64,000 nucleotides of DNA from Saccharum officinarum. Lineage: Eukaryota > Streptophyta > Magnoliopsida > Poales > Poaceae. The stretch lies in contig CM036188.1 in NCBI GenBank assembly GCA_020631735.1, forward strand, positions 19,324,214-19,388,213, given 5' to 3'. Below, one piece after another: positions 23,661 to 35,766 of the stretch. The notes below the pieces were generated by a model that saw only the letters and a program-made list of their open reading frames with translations, made no database searches and was not told the origin of the DNA. How positions within the stretch are numbered: the first letter of the stretch is position 1; each line of letters begins with the position of its first letter. Position numbers and translations under genes: made by a program.

Positions 23661-24920
23661 GACCCAAGCCAATAAACATTGTTTTGAGACTAAGCCACCA
23701 AATTGCTCATGCCTTGTACGCCCTCAAGACATTATATATCACTTAGGACCTTTCTAGATACACAAAGCTAATTATTAGCTAGTTAAAAAGTAGCGGAGTT
23801 ACGCCTGGGCCATCCAAACAGGAACAAATATGTGGACTAAATTATTAGCCAAGCATCCAACTAGTTGGTCAACCACAGCTAATTAACTTTAGCTAATTTT
23901 TGGTCCTAATTAGTGTTGAATTTAATGTGGGTCAGGACCATTTAAATTAAATTAAATAAATCTTAAGGCTCACATTAAATGGTTAGGTGCATAATATAGT
24001 TTGAGTCCCACATGAAATTTTTTTATTATATGTTGACTGAACTTAAATAGATGAGCTATGTGTGCTCATATTGGTGTGCCCCGTACACATGCATCGCTGC
24101 CGACGTGAGCACGATGTGCACGAGCTCATGACGTGCTGAGCAATGCCATGACACGATGTGATGTGCACCCCCCCCCCCCCCCCCCCAACAAGGTTTTGCC
24201 AGCCGGTTGATGGAGGCATAAAATGAGTAGTTATCGGTGTTGAAACCATCTTTTGTTTCACAGCATAATCATGCTAGAGTTTCTGTCTGTTACAGTAGAT
24301 TGGAAGAGCAAGCCTTCAAACCATGCCCGTTTCTACGACACCTACTCTGGTGTTTGAGGGCGATTTGGTTGTTGGGAGTATTTACGCGTGATTATTGGCT
24401 ACAATCGACTACATTCTCATGGCCACCTGTTTCTGTCGATCAGTACCACTGCGACGTCTTCTTCGTGGAGACTAGTATGTAGCAGCTTACAAGTTGTTTC
24501 CAGTGGCTGTTCGTGAGACTGCGTTGCGAATATCTTCCTACGTCACCTGTGGTCTACTACTTTAAGCAACACACTATGTCGAACAGTGCTAATGGAGTGC
24601 CTCCGACACTCGTTCTTCCGCATGGTATACTTCTGGTCTTACTTTCTGTTATGTGCAGAAAAACATTTTTTATGATTGGTTTGTCTATCAGTAAGTATTC
24701 TATTGTTGTTGTGAGCAGTAGATTACACATGCACACATATATGATATCACAAATATTTTGCAACTGTATTTTTTGGATTAAAATAAAATTTTTACCTAAA
24801 TATCTAACATCTAGTAACTAGCCTTAGTTGACCCGAGCACGCCATTAAAATTAAGGGCTCACCCATGCAAGACATATGTGGATAGACTAGCATATTTAAT
24901 TCGAAGACGGCATATCGGGG
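23661..24920. other. Unassigned DNA with a C-run
   Basis: A homopolymeric C tract of about 19 bases lies at 24168-24186. About 23744-23925 may be a small MITE ('ttattagctagtta' and 'ctagttggtcaaccacagctaa' arms). The 102-aa frame at 24513-24821 has no recognisable motif. Confidence 0.4.
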
Positions 24921-25068
<148 letters not shown>

Positions 25069-25602
25069 TCGCATCGTCAGCACATTGCGTTATTAGTCTT
25101 CTAGATTTCCAATACATGTCACGCGTTTTTGTTCGATTCGTGACTGTCCGGCAGGCCAGTAGTAGGACAAGAGAAACTAAACGGCTTCATCTTTTCCTCT
25201 CATAATGTCCAGTGTATTTCGATTTTCGTCAACGAAGCACAAATAATACTGAAATAAGGTACGTATACGGTTCGGTATTAATTACGGGATGGTGATTCTT
25301 TTGTTGACTTCCTCTCGCAAGTCAGCTAGTCGCTATATGTACACGTAAGCCAACGTGTATATGCAAGTCTATATGCACATGCATTTATGATTCCACAATA
25401 CATGACATACCTTGAAAGTAACATCAATTTTTCATGATGCCAAGGTTGAGTTTTGCATCGCTTGTGATAATTAATCATCGAGATCAAGATTACCACAGAC
25501 ACGGTTTCAACGTTGACTTCGGAGCTAGCAGATAGCTAGCCGAGTCTCTGAAAACATGGAAGCAAGAGCTGGCGTTTTGGCTGCAGCACAGAACGCTCTC
25601 TA

Positions 25603-25796
25603 GGCCTTGTTTAGATTTCAGAATTCACCTCCAAATTTCACTATGCAAAAAGGAGATTCTCCATCACATCAAAATATCGACAAATACATGGAGTACTAAA
25701 TGTAGATAAAATCATAAACTAATTGTACAGTTTTGTTGTACTTTTCGAGACGAACATTTTAAGTCTAATTAATCAATTTTTGAATAATTTTTTACA
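25603..25796. mobile_element. Truncated Tourist-like MITE
   Basis: Left end GGCCTTGTTTAG and core are intact. The element stops at 'aataattttttaca' without a right terminal repeat. A 23-bp repeat 'atgcgactgcgaatcaagtc' occurs twice just downstream (about 25813 and 25849). Confidence 0.7.
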
Positions 25797-25920
25797 CTGA
25801 TGATGTGAGCTGCATGCGACTGCGAATCAAGTCTTCCTCGTGTCGATCGATGCGACTGCGAATCAAGTCTTTAGATAGGAGACAAGTCAAGAGAGGCCTA
25901 TCGATTCGGATGTACACATA

Positions 25921-26182
25921 GGCCTCGTTTAGTTCGGCGAATAGGGAAGAAAAACACTGTATCAGAATTCCTGTAGCATTTCGTTTGTATTTGGTAAAAA
26001 TTATCCAAATTTTGACTAACTAGGCTTAAAATGTTCGTCTCGCAAAGTACAACAAAACTGTGCAATTAGTTTTTAATTTCATCAACATTTAGTACTTCAT
26101 ACATTTGCCGACATTTTGATGTGACGGAGAATCTTCTTTTTGTATAGTAAAATTTAGGGAGAATTGGGGACTAAACAAGGCC
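25921..26182. mobile_element. Tourist-like MITE, TSD ATA
   Basis: Ends are GGCCTCGTTTAG and CTAAACAAGGCC. ATA is duplicated at 25918-25920 and 26183-26185. It is the sister of 11899-12159. Confidence 0.88.
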
Positions 26183-26185
26183 ATA

Positions 26186-27734
26186 GCTATCCAGCATCAG
26201 TAACCGTCACCACCATAATCGAAACTGCAGAGCACGCTCTCTGAAAACTGATAAGCATATGGAGACGATCGCGATGCTAAAGGTTAGTCAGACTTTTCTT
26301 TGCTTCAGCTAATACTGGCATGGCATCGAGGTGTTTTGCCATCCGGTCAACTCAAGATCTAGTCTGACTTTGACATGTTATTTGCTCTTGATCTGATCTG
26401 ACTGGCGGCACACGTACGTGCTCCATTGACGATCTCTGTAGCAACTTCAGACTTGAGATCCGATGATGTAAGCCGTAGTCAATGCAATCATGTACATTTG
26501 GAGTACATAGACCTATCCAGCTAGGCATGATTGCCCAGGATCAATCAGAAATTGTCACCAAACATCAGCACAAAAACCGTACCCTTGTTCACATTAATAA
26601 TGTCCTAACACATATTTCAGCACCACAAACAATGTGATAGATGCAAAAGCTGTCACAAGATCTCACAAATACTGGTTTGTCAAGGTTGATTTCGAACAAA
26701 GGAGAATTAAGGGATCAATTTTACCTCTTCTGTAAACAAGATGGCAGTTCTCACACATTTTAATTACCTTATTATTAATGGCGTTGCTGCCACACAAAAC
26801 TAATTATGAACGACGTGTTAAGCGTCATTCAGTCAACTGTAGCAGATACGGTAACAGAGGAAGCTACGGATGCACGCTAAGAGAAGTTACGCTGGTCCAC
26901 TCAGGTTCGTCAAAGTAGCCGGTATGTGGGGCCTGAGTGGTAGTGAGAACAGGTTGTAATAGGCGTAGTACTTAAGCAAGAAGAGAGAAGAGAGTAGAGG
27001 ACCAGTGGCGGGCCTAAAGGGTAGTCCACGTAGGCCCATAAATATCCTAGAATCTGGCCCGAAAAGTTTTTAGCACTCAGTAAATTTGGCCCAACAAAGA
27101 GAAAAAAAGCCCCATCAGCTCTCTTTTCTGCCCAACACCAGCGGCTCATGCGCCTGGGTCCAAGTCGAGAGCCCCATCCATGATCCATCCTCCCCCGACC
27201 CCGAGCGCAGACTCCAGGAGGCTCCAGCGCGAGGCCGCGCCACCCCCATCCAGTCCCGTCCGTGGTCGGCCCCGTCCGCTGAGCGGCCAGCGACACCCTG
27301 CTGCGCCGCGCTGTTCGCTGACTTGTCGTCCCGTCCGTAGGCGTGTGTGCAGACCACGCTGCCACCCGCCGGGGGGCAAGAAAGAATACAACAAGACCCC
27401 TAATACAATCTGTCCTCCTCCGATCCCAATTCTTCTATCTGTTCTTCTGAACTCTTCTTCCCCAGTTCCGATCGCATAGCATAGCTAACAAGATGACTTT
27501 TGATACAAGGGCGTATTTTTCAATGACTGTTTAGTATTGGCCGTTGTCACACATGACTCTGAAACAAAGGTGTTACTCTCTCTGTTCTACACTTGACCAT
27601 TTTTCAATGACTGTTTAGTATTGGCGGCCCATGCATGATATGTTGGGAATAAGAGGCCGAAGGAAAGTGGACACTAGACACATACCAAGTCTGAAGGCCA
27701 ACTGAAGCACACGTATTGGCTACAGTTCGATTTT
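26186..27734. other. Unassigned DNA, possible hAT-like end near 27003
   Basis: 'CAGTGGCGGGCC' at about 27004 resembles plant hAT termini (CAGTGGCGGA-type). It is followed by a GC-rich patch (27110-27380) with overlapping frames on both strands. No matching second terminus or transposase was found, so this stays tentative. Confidence 0.35.
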
Positions 27735-28867
27735 GTCCTCGATGACAAGGGATGTGGCAACGTGGCTGTTCAGTTCAATCCCTACCAAAATTTTCTGGGC
27801 CAAGCTTGCTGGCATACTGGTGCTGCAGCATAGGTCATCAATTGAAGGGGCTCGCCATCACTGAGAACAGTGGTGTCCAGGCCTGGTTTAGATACACTTC
27901 AAATTCCAAATTTTTTCACTCTCTCTTCATCACATCAATTTTTGCACGTATGCATGAAGCATTAAATATAGATAAAAAATAACTAATTACACGGTTTAAT
28001 TATAAATCACGAGACGAATCTTTTGAGCCTAGTTAGTCCATGATTGAACACTAATTGTCAAATACAAACGAAAGTGTTACAGTTAGAAAAATTCTAACTT
28101 TTTACGATCTAAACGAGGCCCCACTTTAATTTGTGGACTGAATGCATATATATTTTTTTCATCCAATGGATATGATGCAGAGGCATTTATTTTGCTCTGT
28201 GCTGGCAAATGTCAGTATTCACATGGAACAGTCAGATGGTGATACACTCAGTGGTCTGGATACACTATTGGCTTGTAAAGGTGGTACCAATGTGGATGAA
28301 TGAAGACATAAAACAAGATCAAAATCACCATGGTCTTAGAAAAGATTTGAGCATGTGACTTAATACCTTAGAACATATATTCACTACCAAGTCCAAAGCA
28401 CATATCACTGGCGGAGAATGAACCGGCAATGGGCAAGTGCCAGTCATGGGGTTTTCCTATCACTACCGGTTGCGCTAACACGGCAGTGATATCGAGCATC
28501 ACGGCCAATTATACTCCTAAACAATTGAAGCAATCTAGCCATCAAAATAATTGAAAAGCTACAAATTCAAAGGAGTGGATGCTTGTTAGTAGTTACTAAC
28601 CATAAAGAAGAAGATCATGCCCATCCTTCAAAATCCAAGACCTTCCATGAGCATTTTGGTGAAAAATGGTCACAACAATGGAGGGAGAGGTGGGGAAATG
28701 CGCTACCTTGGACGAGTGTGCTCGGGATAAGAGGGAGGAGGGAGGATGAAAGAGGGTTTTGTACCGTACACATAACACCACCGACTCAAGCCACAAGCTA
28801 GCAGTGATGGGTTCTACATCACCGTCGTCTCGAGCCACAAGCTAGAACTGACATTCACTATGCCAGA
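27735..28867. repeat. ~1-kb direct repeat, copy 1 (with MITE)
   Basis: From 'ttttgtcctcgatgacaagg' onward it repeats in the same order at 28868-29700. This copy carries an extra MITE (27880-28121) and about 30 bp near 28236. The repeated unit has a 70-90-aa frame in both copies (VQSLPKFSGPSLLAYWCC...) that could be a captured gene piece, but I do not recognise it. Confidence 0.85.
27880..28121. mobile_element. Tourist-like MITE, TSD CCA, empty site present
   Basis: Ends are GGCCTGGTTTAG and CTAAACGAGGCC. CCA is at 27877-27879 and 28122-28124. The second copy of the flanking repeat has the uninterrupted 'ggtgtccactttaa' (about 29010), which fixes the boundaries and the 3-bp duplication. Confidence 0.95.
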
Positions 28868-29950
28868 ATTTTGTCCTCGATGACAAGGGATGTGGCAACG
28901 TGGCTCTTCAGTTCAATCCCTACCAAAATTTTCTGGGCCAAGCTTGCTGGCATACTGGTGCTGCAGCATAGGTCATCAATTGAAGGGGCTCGCCATCACT
29001 GACAACATTGGTGTCCACTTTAATTTGTGGACTGAATGCATAGAATTTTTTTTCCATCCAATGGATATGATGCAGAGGCATTTATTTTGCTCTGTGCTGG
29101 CAAACGTCAGCATTCACATTGAACAGTCGGCTTGCAAAGGTGGTACCAATGTGGATGAATGAAGACATAAAACAAGATCAAAATCACCATGGTCTTAGAA
29201 AAGATATGAGCATGTCACTTACTACCTCAGAACAGATGTTCACTACCTGGTCCAAAGCCCATATCACCGGCGGAGAATGAACCAGCAATGGGCAAGTGCC
29301 AGTGATGGGGTTTGCCTATCACTACCAGTTGTGTTAACCTAGCAGTGATATCAAGCATCACTGCCAATTATACTCCTAAACAATTGAAGCAATCTAGCCA
29401 TCAATTAATTGAAAAGCTACAAATTCAAAAGAGTGGATGCTTGTTACTAACCATAAAGAAGAAGATCATGCCAATTCTTCAAAATCCAAGACCTTCCATG
29501 AGCATTTTGGTGAAAAATGGTCACAACAATGGAGGGAGAGGTGGGGAAATGCACTACCTTGGATGACTGTGCTCGGGATAGGAGGGTGGAGAGAGGAGGA
29601 AGGAGGGTTTTGTACCATCTGCATAACACCACCAAGTCATGCCACAAGCTGGCAGTGATGGGTTCTACATCACTGTCAGCTCAAGCCACAAGCCAGGACT
29701 GACATTTCACTACCGGTTGAAGCCAGTAGCTGGTAGTGATAGTGTGATAGTCTCAGTATCACTGCTGGTTCACGGGCTTAAAACGGCAGTGATATGTCAC
29801 TGCTGCTGGTTCGTGGCTTGAGCTAGTAGTGATAAGGACCTTTACTGCTGGTTCATTAGGACTCCCAACCATTTTCAACTTAAGAACCAACAGTGAAGGA
29901 TTATCACTGCCATTTTGTAGCTCACTAATAGAATACAAAATATATAGTGT
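28380..29950. mobile_element. CACTA-like subterminal repeat region
   Basis: Short motifs 'tatcactaccggtt', 'atcactgctggtt', 'cggcagtgat' and 'agtagtgata' recur in both orientations, densest at 29640-29930. This is the pattern of CACTA transposon subterminal repeats. A 'tatatagtg' at 29941-29949 could be the right tip. No transposase is present here, so this would be a defective derivative. The direct repeats above lie inside it. Confidence 0.5.
28868..29700. repeat. ~1-kb direct repeat, copy 2
   Basis: The same order of blocks as copy 1 with scattered substitutions, ending with 'catcactgtcagctcaagcc'. It lacks the MITE. Confidence 0.85.
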
Positions 29951-30447
29951 ATAACTTGGAATCTGTTATTCACCCAAGGGGTTCGATATGATGTCTGAGT
30001 GGCCTGATTCTTTTTTTTTACATCAATGCTAGTTCAATTAGGAGAAGAGAAAAAAATAAAGATAAGGGACGGATCATTGTTTTTGTGGAAATTAGTCATG
30101 ATAACAACATAATAACTAGGACACGTGTGCTCCATTTCACCCAAAGCAGGTCCGGTAATAGAACTAGCAAACTAACTACCCAAAGAGCACTGCTCGCTCA
30201 AACAAGCCAACTACCACCTATGAGGTATATACACACTTTAGAGTGCCAATGAGCACTCCATGCAAGATATGTATATATTTGGTGAGTAAATGGACATATA
30301 GGTGCAAAGTAATCAAACACCTATCAGCGATTTCCATTGGGAATACCAAATATAACATAAGAAAAGTAGCACTGGTGCTAGTAATATGACCACATATATA
30401 ATGTGCCGGCAATCTCCATTCGGAATACAAATTATAACATAAGAAAA
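29951..30447. other. Unassigned DNA
   Basis: AT-rich, with no gene or repeat recognised apart from a weak internal repeat: 'caatctccattcggaatacaa' near 30408 resembles 'cgatttccattgggaatacca' near 30328. Confidence 0.5.
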
Positions 30448-30585
30448 CACTACTACACAACTGACCTTTCGTCGATCACCCAAAATGCCTTTAGTCTCGG
30501 TGATTTCGGCGACCAGGACTAAATAGACCTTTAGTCCCGGTTGGTTACACGGACTCTGTTGTCAGGCGCTGTCGGGAGAGACCTT

Positions 30586-30653
30586 TAGTCCCGGTCGGTT
30601 CCACGGACTGGGACTACAGATTTTGTCCCGGTCCGTGGCACCGACCGGGACTA
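30586..30653. repeat. Perfect-looking hairpin of subterminal repeats
   Basis: The left arm (30586-30614, starting TAGTCCCGGTCGG) and right arm (30625-30653, ending CCGACCGGGACTA) are reverse complements apart from about one base. A 10-base loop separates them. Subterminal repeats are where the TNP1/TNPA type of protein binds in this family. Confidence 0.8.
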
Positions 30654-30707
30654 TAGGACTGGATTTAGTCCCGGTTGGTGTTACCAACCGGGATTAAAAC
30701 CTCCCCC

Positions 30708-30713
30708 TATAAA
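30708..30713 (+). promoter_or_regulatory. TATA box of CACTA transposase
   Basis: TATAAA lies just after the subterminal repeats and about 670 bp before the recognised transposase frame, in the usual promoter position for the family. Confidence 0.6.
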
Positions 30714-31376
30714 TTGAACCTCCCTCTTCTTCCTCCCTGCTCAAGCCCGAGCTTCCTTATACATGTTCTTGTTGCTTGTTCTTCCATTGTTCTTGCTTGT
30801 CTCATCTCCGGCGATCAATCCACTTCAAACGCTTCTACGCCGTCGTCGATTTATTTAAAAGGTTGCTAGCTTCATCCTCCTATGTTTTAGCAGCATCATA
30901 TGTAAATCCATGTTGTATATGGCTATTTTATTTCATATTGCTAGCTCCAATCACTTTTCATGTTTGATTTTTTATGAACGATGCTAATTATAGTACCTAG
31001 AAAGTAGTATACACATATAATGTTTAGTTCTATTATAGACTTTTTAGGATACTTTTTACTTTAATTTGTTCATGTTCTCATTTTAAAATATTAAATAATG
31101 TTGATTCTTTGTAATTTTGAAACAAATTAATTTTAACTTTAAAAATTTTTCAAATTAATTTTATTTAGAGATAAAATTACACCTTTCAATAGAAAAATAC
31201 AAATTTTATGATTTTGCTATCTTTTTATTAACGTCCACAAATTAATTTTATGAAATGATGAACCACTTATAAAATTTTGAACTCAATTAGACAAGGTTGT
31301 GCCGCGCTCTTTTCTCATGCTGGGCTTTTAATTATATGATGCCATATAATGCAGATAATGACACACCATTGGATGT

Positions 31377-32984
31377 AAAATGCCGATCGCCGCTTAAACG
31401 AGTTCATTGAGGGTGTGCGAGAATTCTGCAGAGTGGCAGAGGAAAACAAGCCGGATGGTTTTATGTGCTGTCCATGTGCCGTGTGTATGAATTTGAAAGA
31501 ATTTTGTAGCTCAAGAAGTATTCACTTGCACTTGTTCAAGTCGGGTTTCATGCCAAACTACATTTGTTGGACTAAGCACGGAGAGACCGGGGTTATGATG
31601 GAAGAAGGTGAAGAAGAACAAGCGGACCCTGACGATGTTTTTGCTCAATACTGTGACTTCGCGATGGAGGAAGTTGAAGAAGAGGCGGATGCAGAAAACA
31701 GTATCGCTGAAGATGACGATGCTCTTGGTGATGTCATTCGTGACGCACAGAGAGATTGTGAAAGTGAAAAGGAGAAGGCTAAGTTTGACCAAATGCTAGA
31801 GGATCACAAGAAATTACTCTACCCGTCGGCCGAAGATGGGCAGAAAAAATTAGCCACGACACTGGAGTTGTTACAGTGGAAGTCAGAGAATGGTATATCT
31901 GATAAGGCATTTGGGAAATTACTGAAGATCCAAAAAAATATGCTTATGAAGCCTAATTAATTGCCCACCACTACATACGAAGCAAAAAAGATTGTCTGCC
32001 CTTTAGGATTACAAATCGAGAAGATACATGCATGTTCTAATGACTGCATCCTGTACCGTGGCGTTCACGAGAATTTAGATGAATGCCCTATTTGCCATGC
32101 GTCACGGTACAAGATCTTGCGAGATAATCCTGGCGATGTTGAGGATGAAGAACGTCCGAAGAAGAGAATCCCTGCCAAGGTTACGTGGTATGCTGCAATA
32201 ATTCCATGCCTAAAACAACTGTTCAGAAACAAGGAGCACGCAAAGTTGTTGCGATGGCACAAAGAAGACCATAAGGTGGATAACATGTTGAGACACCCTG
32301 CATATGGGTCCTAGTGGAGAGAAATAGATAGAGAATTCTCGAACTTTACAGATGACGCAAGAAACCTAAGGTTCACATTGAGTACGGATGGATTTAATCC
32401 TTTTGGGGATCAGAGCTCTAGTCATAGCACTTGGCCCGTTACTCTATGTATCTACAACCTTCCTCCATGGTTATGCATGAAGCGGAAGTTTATTATGATG
32501 CCGGTGCTCATCCAAGGCCCGAAGCAACCTGGCAATGACATCGATGTCTACTTGAGGCCATTAGTTGAGGAACTCCAGCTGCTATGGAGCAAACCAGGTG
32601 TACGTGTGTGGGATGAGTACAAACAGGAAGAATTCGACCTGCGAGCATTGTTGTTCATGACAATTAATGATTGGCCAGCTCTAAGTAATCTTTTAGGATA
32701 GACAAATAAGGGATATAATGCATGCACCCATTGTTTTGGTGACCTTGAGGCTGTCTATTTAAAAACATGTCGAAAGGTCATGTACCTTGGCTGTCGTCGA
32801 TTTCTTGCTAAGAACCACCGGTTGAGAAAGAAAGGCAAACATTTTAAAGGTACGGCAGAACACCGGTCCAAGCCAGGCAACCGAGATGGGGCAGAGGTAT
32901 TCAAGATGGTCAAGGATTTGAAAGTAGTGTTTGGAAAGAGACAAGGCAGTGAACCTGTTCCAAAAGACGCTTCGGGGCGCGCCC
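31377..32984 (+). pseudogene. TNP2-like CACTA transposase, three stops, 3' truncated
   Basis: The deduced protein starts at NADRRLNEFIEGVREF (end of the transposase-associated N-terminal domain; upstream exons not resolved). It has MCCPCAVC and RSIHLHLFKSGFMPNY, an acidic linker, then LHACSNDCILYRG-like (here IHACSNDCILYRG), ECPICHASRYK, RLFRN-like (LKQLFRNKEHAK), RWHKEDHK, DGFNPFG, YNLPPWLCMKRKFIMM and GYNACTHC. This is the order of the Transposase_21/TNP2 family. One frame runs through 1.6 kb with three in-frame stops: TAA 31958-31960, TAG 32312-32314, TAG 32699-32701. There are no frameshifts. The last two stand where the family has glutamine. The catalytic second half is missing because an LTR cuts it after 'KDASGRA'. 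Confidence 0.9.
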
Positions 32985-33203
32985 TGTCACACCCATTTAT
33001 CGACCAAATGGAATGCATACACTTATGTGCGCCCAGAGATCAATCACACATAAGTTCACAAATTATAACAGAAGTATCATCACAAATGTTATTACATCAC
33101 GATATTTAAACACATAGTCTTAACACAAACGTAGCGGAAATATAAATAAAAAATCTCTCGTGGTAGCTCCAGTCACAGGTACATTGACTGATTGACAGCA
33201 AGA

Positions 33204-35172
33204 CTAGTAATCTTCAGGGAAGTAAGCGTAGTAGTCACTATTACCTCCATCTGTTACCCATCCGGGATTTTTATCCAAATAAGAGAAATAAACAAGCGTA
33301 AGTACATCTCGTACTCAACAAGTGTAACATGGGGTTCATGAGGCTCAAAAAGGCATATTCATTGGTTTATCAGCATGTAGCTTTTAGTTAGCATGATTTT
33401 AGCATAACAATAGCATCAACATGTCTCAATATAAACATTAAACATATGATCCATGTGAAATGATTAATGAATAGCAAAAACATAATCATAAACAATTATT
33501 CAACTATTCCATAAGGGTCCAAGGCCACTCGTAACCGTGAGCACGGCTGTTATAACAGTTTTACACTCTGCAGAGGTTGTACACTTTCACTGTGAGTCGT
33601 GTTACCCAAATGCCCGGGTTAATTACTCCCAAAACACTACCAAGGTGAGCAGGCAGGGTAAACACTATGAAGTCTTTCGAAGGTTCGTCTAACAAGTTAG
33701 GGCCATTAGATTCACTCGGCAAACAGATGTAGAGCCCCCCTTCCTGATGGCACAATAACACGCAGCCTATACACATGAGGACAGAGGCCGCACTATACCC
33801 GATTCGTCAAGCCATTCTTACGCCATAAAGGAATACCTCTAACAAGCTAGAAAAGGTCCTTCTATATGACTAAAGCCAGAGCCATATAGCCCCCACAGTT
33901 GTACTGTAAATCCCGGATTGTCGCTTATAGATGAGTCCTTATGGAGAGCAATTAGAGCATCAAAAGTAACCCCCATGCTCTAATCCCCTTTAAACATTAA
34001 TCAAAATCATCTTTTAATGTTTGTTGCATATTCCTCTAATCAATTTACATGATCATAGTCCATGTTTAAGCACTAGCCACACTACTCAATGCAATATAAT
34101 GGGTACCAAGGTAAAGGATCAATCGCTAAGTCATCCTTAACAAGGAATAAATGCATAATGACATTATTTGCATAAGGTGAATAGGACAACAAGGATAATC
34201 CCATGCTATACTTGCCTTGCTCAAACTGGTCCTGAAGATCTTGCTCGTAGTAAGGCTCTTGATCTTCAACGAATTTCTCACCGTCTAAACTCGATCAACC
34301 ATTATCAACAACACACATCCAGAGGCAATCATGCATAGACAAACAAGACTATAATTAGAACAATACACCAACAGTAAGAAAATAAAATAAAAAGTCTTTA
34401 AAATGAATCTACAACTTGCTAGGATCACACAGACGCGAAGATCACGAAAATCGGATCTAAAACGACAAAGTTATGAATTTCCAAAGATTTCCTATAGAAG
34501 AATAAATACTTTAATAAAAACTCGTAAATAAATTAATCCAAACCTACTGTACAGTTGTATAATTACATAGAGTTCGCAAATATGAATCTAACGCAATTTA
34601 AATGGACCAAATCGGAGTTAAAACGAAAATTCTACAACTAAAACAATCTGAATGGCAAAACTGTAAATATCAGAAAGCGTATTTTTCATTTACCGAAACG
34701 AAATACGTTTTCAACCGATCAAAGCGTACTCTGAGCTTTACGTTTTAGGACTGCGGGTTGATATACTAAAAACTCAGGGTTTCTTTTACAAAATTTCGAA
34801 CGAACCGGTATCATTAAATAAGATCCGTCCGATTCAAAACGGACGTCCGAGATCAGATCGGGGTGAGGGAAAGAGAGAACGCCGGCGGCTACAGTAAGCC
34901 CGACGGCGGCGCCATGGCCGGACTTGGCCTGAGCTCGCCGGAGCTTGTGAAGATGACCATACCGAGCACCAATCGCCAAACCGAAAGTACCAAAAGGAAG
35001 AGCACATCACCGCGACCTTACCCCACGCGAGAACGAAGCGGAAGAGCAACCGGAGGGCGACGGCTAGCTCGTCAAGGCGGCGGTGGAGGCGGAGCTCCGA
35101 CGGTGACCTTCCCGGGATGTCGAGGCGAGGGTCTAAGCGGCTCAATGAGAAGCGGGGAGTCCCGAGGTTCCG
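33204..35172 (-). other. Candidate spliced, AUG-less leader ORF in LTR (minus copy)
   Basis: Proposed exons on the minus strand are exon 1 about 35145-35022, exon A 34284-34216 and exon B 33250-33204 (stop TAG at 33206-33204). Intron 1 has GT-AG ends (GTAAGG...TTTAG). Intron 2 has GC-AG ends (AAG|GCAAGT...AACAG). Both junctions interrupt a codon after its first base. Exon A reads DGEKFVEDQEPYYEQ, then a second acidic run ending in FEQ. Exon B continues DGGNSDYYAYFPEDY and stops. The frame is open back through exon 1 to the TATA box, but no ATG occurs in exon 1 or exon A. Structure and phases equal those of the + element LTR and the solo LTR. Function unknown. Non-AUG initiation, or a conserved leader that is not translated, are both possible. 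Confidence 0.45.
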
Positions 35173-35180
35173 TTTTATAG
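35172..35180 (-). promoter_or_regulatory. TATA box of minus-strand LTR
   Basis: CTATAAAAC on the minus strand is followed by a leader of about 150 nt with no ATG before a good splice donor (GTAAGG at 35021-35016). Confidence 0.65.
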
Positions 35181-35766
35181 CCCGGAGGCATCGGTAAACA
35201 AGGAAAGAACGAAGATACGCGGTGGATTTGATTCACCGAATCGGAGAAGAAAGAGAAAACGGTGTTCGTCGATGGAAAACGCCGGAGGAAGAAGAAGGAA
35301 AGGTGAGAAGAGACACTGACAATCGGGACCCACATGTCAGCGGCTCAGGGCGGAAAAACGCGGCCGCTACGGGACGCGAGCGCGCGCGCGATGACGGGCC
35401 GTCGGGCCGTGACTTGAGCTCGGCCCAGGAGGAGAAGGAGGCCGCGGGAGGAAAGGAAAAACGGCCCGCGTGCGCTGGGCTGCGGAGAGAAGCGGCCCAA
35501 GAGTAGAGAGAGAATAAGAAATCTTTTTCCCAATTTTTCAAATTCCTTTTTCAAAAGATTTTCAAATCCAAATTTAAATTTAAATCAAACCACTCATCTC
35601 AAAAATTTAAATGCAACAGCATGAGTGCACAAACATGTTTCTACTCTTATATTTGATTTTAAATTTATAAAAATTATTCTTATTCTAAATTTGCATGCTT
35701 CACAAAAATAAATATAAAAATCATATTTTCCTATTTTTCTTCTTTTCAAATTTTTAGGGTGTTACA

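Larger units (their letters stand above)
30448..32984 (+). mobile_element. CACTA (En/Spm) transposon, 5' part, truncated by retroelement
   Basis: It begins with the 13-bp terminal repeat CACTACTACACAA and continues with subterminal 'tttagtcccggt' repeats in both orientations (30490-30700), typical of grass CACTA elements. It then has a TATA box and a TNP2-like transposase. The sequence stops at 32984, where a minus-strand Tekay-type LTR begins. The remaining 3' part is not found in the window, so it lies inside or beyond the assembly gap. Confidence 0.92.
32985..35766 (-). repeat. 3' LTR of minus-strand Tekay-like element (2782 bp)
   Basis: On the minus strand it starts TGTAACACCC at 35766 and ends ...GGGTGTGACA at 32985. 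These are the same terminal words as the + element LTR. It contains a TATA box, a GC-rich leader and a long AT-rich second half. The 94-105-aa frames on both strands at 34834-35541 lie in the GC-rich U3/leader and are not separate genes. Confidence 0.92.

Noticed and set aside
27086..27479. Overlapping 80-151-aa frames on both strands
   Set aside because: GC-rich repeat-like patch near a possible hAT terminus; open frames expected by composition.
29200..29950. Regularly spaced short repeats that might suggest a CRISPR-like array
   Set aside because: Spacing is irregular, both orientations occur and the context is a plant CACTA subterminal region.
34834..35554. Several 69-105-aa frames in the minus-strand LTR
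   Set aside because: They lie in the GC-rich promoter/leader of the LTR. Only the part used in the leader-ORF proposal is kept, as a hypothesis.
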